Of a DNA stretch of 16,564 nucleotides, positions 13,915 through 16,564 are shown piece after piece. Position numbers and translations under genes: made by a program. Source of the DNA: Thermosulfurimonas sp. (GTDB taxonomy: Bacteria; Desulfobacterota; Thermodesulfobacteria; Thermodesulfobacteriales; Thermodesulfobacteriaceae); assembly GCA_015487645.1 (NCBI GenBank), contig WFPH01000145.1, positions 1 to 16,564 of the forward strand. The letters run 5' to 3'. Each line of letters starts with the position of its first letter. Position 1 is the stretch's first letter. Below the pieces are notes generated by a model that made no database searches, was not told the DNA's origin, and saw only the letters and a list, made by a program, of their open reading frames with translations.

Positions 13915-14589
13915 ATGATGAGAAATTTTATTAGACTTTTGCGCTCCTATCTAGAGTATCTGGAGCTTCTGGGGGTGGATGCTGTGCCGGCCTATCCAGA
14001 AATAAAGAGTTTTCTGGACCTGGATCCCCTGGTGCCAGAAACCCTGGCCGATCTCGAAAAAGAGGTTCGGCGGTGCCGTCGTTGTGGTCTCCATCGGACT
14101 CGCACGCAGGCTGTTACCGGAGAAGGCCCCTGTCCCTCAAAGATCATGCTGGTCGGGGAAGCCCCCGGACGGGAAGAAGACCTTGAAGGGCGTCCCTTTG
14201 TGGGGGCCGCGGGCAAGCTGCTCGAAAAGATGCTGGCCGCCATCAGGCTCAAGCGTTCGGAGGTCTATATCACCAACGTGGTCAAGTGTCGTCCTCCGGG
14301 AAACCGCACCCCGGAGAGGGAAGAGCTCGAGGCCTGTCGGCCCTATCTGGCCCGTCAGATCCGGCTGGTAAAACCCAAGGCCATTCTGGCCCTAGGAGCG
14401 GTAGCCGTAAAAAGCCTGCTTCTCAAAGAGGAACCTCTTTCCAGGCTGCGAGGACGGGTCCACGAGCTCGAGGGCATTCTGGTAGTCCCCACTTATCATC
14501 CGGCCTATCTTCTGCGAAACCCCTCGGCCAAAAGGGCGGCCTGGGAAGACCTGAAGCTTTTTCAAAGCTTGATCCAGGAGCTCGCATGA
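13915..14589 (+). CDS. udg: Uracil-DNA glycosylase, family 4 (iron-sulfur, thermostable type)
   Basis: 224 residues from the first ATG (223 if the second ATG at 13918 is used). Removes uracil from DNA produced by cytosine deamination, a frequent lesion at high temperature. The [4Fe-4S] ligands are Cys54 and Cys57 (CRRC) with Cys125 (VVKCRPPGNRTP) and Cys141. The active-site motif GEAPGREED starts at residue 81 and the second motif VPTYHPAYLLRNP carries His195. About 45 residues precede the first Cys pair, longer than in the shortest family members but seen in many relatives. Its stop overlaps the nfeD start as ATGA, so the two are translationally coupled. Confidence 0.95.
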   Translation: MMRNFIRLLRSYLEYLELLGVDAVPAYPEIKSFLDLDPLVPETLADLEKEVRRCRRCGLHRTRTQAVTGEGPCPSKIMLVGEAPGREEDLEGRPFVGAAGKLLEKMLAAIRLKRSEVYITNVVKCRPPGNRTPEREELEACRPYLARQIRLVKPKAILALGAVAVKSLLLKEEPLSRLRGRVHELEGILVVPTYHPAYLLRNPSAKRAAWEDLKLFQSLIQELA

Positions 14590-15881
14590 AACGGGCGGTT
14601 CTTTTATTGATCCTGGGCCTTCTTCTAGGCCCCTGTAAGGTTTCGGCCTCGGAGTCCCCGGTGCTTTGGCTAAAGCTTGAGGACGCCATTACTCCGGCCT
14701 CAGCGGCCTTCCTACTGGCCAGCCTTAAGGAGGCCCAAAAGAAGGACTATCAGGCCGTGATCTGGGAGATCGACACCCCGGGAGGTCTGGTGGAGTCCAC
14801 CCGTCAGATCGTAAAGGCCATGCTGGCCTCCTCGGTGCCGGTGGTGGTTTACGTGGCGCCATCGGGGGCCAGGGCGGCCTCGGCTGGGACCTTCCTGGTT
14901 CTGGCCTCCCACGTGGCTGCCATGGCCCCGGGTACACATCTCGGCGCGGCTCATCCGGTAACCCTAACCGGTCAGAAGGTGGATGAGAAAACCCTCGAGA
15001 AGATCGAAAACGACTTGGTGGCCTGGGCGAGGAGTCTAGCCAAACTGCGGGGGCGCAACCAGCAGTTTGCCGAAAAGGCCATCACCGAAAGCGAGACCCT
15101 GACCGCCGACGAAGCCCTGAAAGCCCACGTGATCGACCTCACAGCCCGGGATCTCACCGACCTTTTGAAAAAACTCCACGGGCGCCAGATAAAACTTGAG
15201 AAGGGCAGGATCACCCTTCGAACCCGCGGGGTTCCGGTTATCCCATTTCGGGAAGACCTCAAGACCAAGATTTTGATGGTTCTGGCCCATCCCCAGGTGG
15301 CTTACTTTCTGCTCATGCTGGGGCTGGCCGGTCTTTACTTCGAACTTTCCAATCCCGGAGCGATTTTTCCAGGGGTCCTGGGAACCGTGTGCCTGATCCT
15401 GGCTCTGTTTGCCCTTCATATCCTTCCGGTGAACTATGCCGGCCTGCTCCTGATCTTCCTTTCGGCCCTGCTTTACTTCCTTGAGATAAAAATCACAAGT
15501 TACGGGCTTCTGGCCCTGGCGGCCACACTCTGCCTCTTTCTGGGCTCTCTCATGCTTTTTGGGGAAAGTCCGGAAAGCTTGAGGCTACCTTATAGTTTTC
15601 TCCTTCCAGTAACCTCGATCATCACTCTCTTTTTCCTGGTCGTGACCTATCTCGCGGCTAAGGCCCTGCGCCGCCGGCCGGTCTCGGGCCGTGAGGGGCT
15701 TCTCGGCAAGGAAGGCCGGACCCTTACCGAGGTGGGCCCCTCCGGGGGACAGATTTTTCTCGAAGGGGAAATCTGGCAGGCAGTGTCCGAAGAAACCCTG
15801 CCCCCGGAGACCCCGGTAAAGGTAGTGGCCCAGAAGGGCCTCAAGGTAAAGGTGATCCCCTCAAGGGAGAAAAACCTTTAG
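14586..15881 (+). CDS. nfeD: NfeD long form: ClpP-class membrane serine protease with OB domain
   Basis: 431 residues in the cell envelope. Signal peptide or N-terminal anchor, residues 1-21. A ClpP/SppA-like protease domain follows (about 25-225), with DTPGGLV at 63-69 and the nucleophile Ser99 in RAASAGTF; the dyad lysine is probably Lys139 by spacing from the Pyrococcus PH1510 pair Ser97/Lys138, with Lys135 the alternative. About five transmembrane segments span roughly 235-380, then a soluble OB-fold domain (GEIWQAVSEE to GLKVKVI). In archaea such proteases cut the C-terminus of partner stomatins (slipins), but no slipin gene is nearby. The reading frame is open 300 bases further upstream inside udg; the ATG at 14586, overlapping the udg stop, is chosen because the signal peptide begins there. 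Confidence 0.93.
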   Translation: MKRAVLLLILGLLLGPCKVSASESPVLWLKLEDAITPASAAFLLASLKEAQKKDYQAVIWEIDTPGGLVESTRQIVKAMLASSVPVVVYVAPSGARAASAGTFLVLASHVAAMAPGTHLGAAHPVTLTGQKVDEKTLEKIENDLVAWARSLAKLRGRNQQFAEKAITESETLTADEALKAHVIDLTARDLTDLLKKLHGRQIKLEKGRITLRTRGVPVIPFREDLKTKILMVLAHPQVAYFLLMLGLAGLYFELSNPGAIFPGVLGTVCLILALFALHILPVNYAGLLLIFLSALLYFLEIKITSYGLLALAATLCLFLGSLMLFGESPESLRLPYSFLLPVTSIITLFFLVVTYLAAKALRRRPVSGREGLLGKEGRTLTEVGPSGGQIFLEGEIWQAVSEETLPPETPVKVVAQKGLKVKVIPSREKNL

Positions 15882-16564
15882 TCTGGGAAGCTCCGGAGGA
15901 TTCTCCAAGGGCTCAAAACTCACATCTCCCCGGCGGAACCTTAAAAGAGTGGCTTTGATCTTGGAAGAAGTCAAAGCCGGAAGGTCCTTTTTGAGAAAGA
16001 GAAGCCATTTAGATTCACCAGGAATGTTAACCATCTTGAGCGTGGGGCCATATCTTTGAGCAGCCCTCCGGGAAACCCAGCCCAGATCGGCCTTACCGTT
16101 GAGAACCGCCAGGACTACCAGGGCTTCGGAGCCCAGGAATTTGACCTTGGCCGGCTCAAATCTTCCGAACTTGGTGGAAAAAAAAGAGGCCTGGGCCAGA
16201 TAGCCTTCGTAGGCGTAAGGCCAAACCGCCACTTTTCGTCCTTGATAGTTGGCCGAAAGTGAACTCTTGCGAAAGACCGCCACCGGGATATGAGGATCTC
16301 TCAAAACCAGTTCTGCCCGATAAGGCCCCTTGAGCAAGAAAAAACCAGGCGAGGCTAACGCTAGATGGAAACGTCCGCTCCGGAACCCTGCCTCAAACTT
16401 GGCCCAGGGCAAAGGCTCCAGTTGCACCTTCTTCCCCAGGGTTTGGCTCAAGGCCTGGGCCACCGGCCTGAATTTTAAAAAAGTCGCTTTAACATCCGAG
16501 GCGGCCACGACTCCGAAGATGAGGCTCTCAGCCCGCGAAGGCCCGACCAATCCCAGGATTACCC
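15861..16564 (-). CDS. PhnD-like periplasmic substrate-binding protein, 5' end cut by window edge
   Basis: About 234 residues are visible and the frame stays open to the right edge. The first visible residues (VILGLVGPSRAES) look like the end of a Sec signal peptide, so only a short N-terminal piece is missing. The mature start LIFGVVAASDVKATFLKFRP and the FHLALASPGFFLL block match the phosphate/phosphite/phosphonate ABC-transporter binding-protein superfamily (PhnD-like). That superfamily also includes sensor-associated and other binding proteins, so the ligand is unknown, and no permease or ATPase gene is visible. Its 3' end overlaps the nfeD 3' end by 21 bases, tail to tail. Confidence 0.8.
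   Translation of the reverse strand, partial: VILGLVGPSRAESLIFGVVAASDVKATFLKFRPVAQALSQTLGKKVQLEPLPWAKFEAGFRSGRFHLALASPGFFLLKGPYRAELVLRDPHIPVAVFRKSSLSANYQGRKVAVWPYAYEGYLAQASFFSTKFGRFEPAKVKFLGSEALVVLAVLNGKADLGWVSRRAAQRYGPTLKMVNIPGESKWLLFLKKDLPALTSSKIKATLLRFRRGDVSFEPLENPPELPRLKVFLP

Noticed and set aside
14286..14585. N-terminal extension of NfeD by 100 residues
   Set aside because: The frame is open within udg, but the extra residues are low-complexity antisense-like sequence and the signal peptide begins at 14586, which overlaps the udg stop in the usual ATGA manner.

Overview
This window looks like chromosomal core sequence from a thermophilic, anaerobic, Gram-negative bacterium, with Thermodesulfobacteria-like lineages the best guess. 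GC content appears high, about 58 percent by eye. FadL-type porin, LptE and lipoprotein signals show an outer membrane. A full-length hybrid cluster protein points to anaerobic life. Very tight gene packing and a HARP-type (RNA-free) RNase P, a protein known mainly from Aquificales, related thermophiles and archaea, point to a thermophile. The taxonomic call is inference from gene content only. I see no mobile element, CRISPR array, phage gene or rRNA.

Layout, left to right. Positions 1-4476 read leftward: a fatty-acid module (FadL-type porin followed by an AMP-forming acyl-CoA synthetase cut by the window edge), tRNA-Leu(GAG), and hcp. The intergenic region upstream of hcp holds an FNR/CRP-type palindrome and a divergent promoter for a small secreted protein of unknown function (4605-4994), which runs tail to tail into pyrE. 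argB-pyrE form a leftward operon. argB is divergent from an acidic amino acid/dicarboxylate symporter, and the two promoters appear to share one self-complementary TATATATA -10 element. The symporter is followed by a PIN-domain protein of the HARP/UPF0278 family. The only plausible start for that gene is an ATC codon behind a perfect Shine-Dalgarno sequence. It converges on a KamA-family radical SAM aminomutase that lacks the lysine-recognition residues. Next come icd-leuS-lptE as a leftward operon. Then, rightward, a family-4 uracil-DNA glycosylase overlaps (ATGA) a long-form NfeD membrane protease. A leftward PhnD-like periplasmic binding protein is cut by the right edge.

Functional links: nitrogen and amino acid metabolism recur. 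argB starts arginine synthesis from glutamate, pyrE serves pyrimidine synthesis, the symporter probably imports glutamate, aspartate or a C4-dicarboxylate, icd makes 2-oxoglutarate, and the KamA-like enzyme may act on an acidic amino acid. Hcp handles nitrosative stress. No single new multi-gene system stands out. The most interesting items are the ATC-initiated HARP gene, the shared divergent -10 between argB and the transporter with a probable leaderless argB mRNA, the atypical KamA homologue, and the FNR-type site at hcp. All three convergent gene pairs overlap at their 3' ends.
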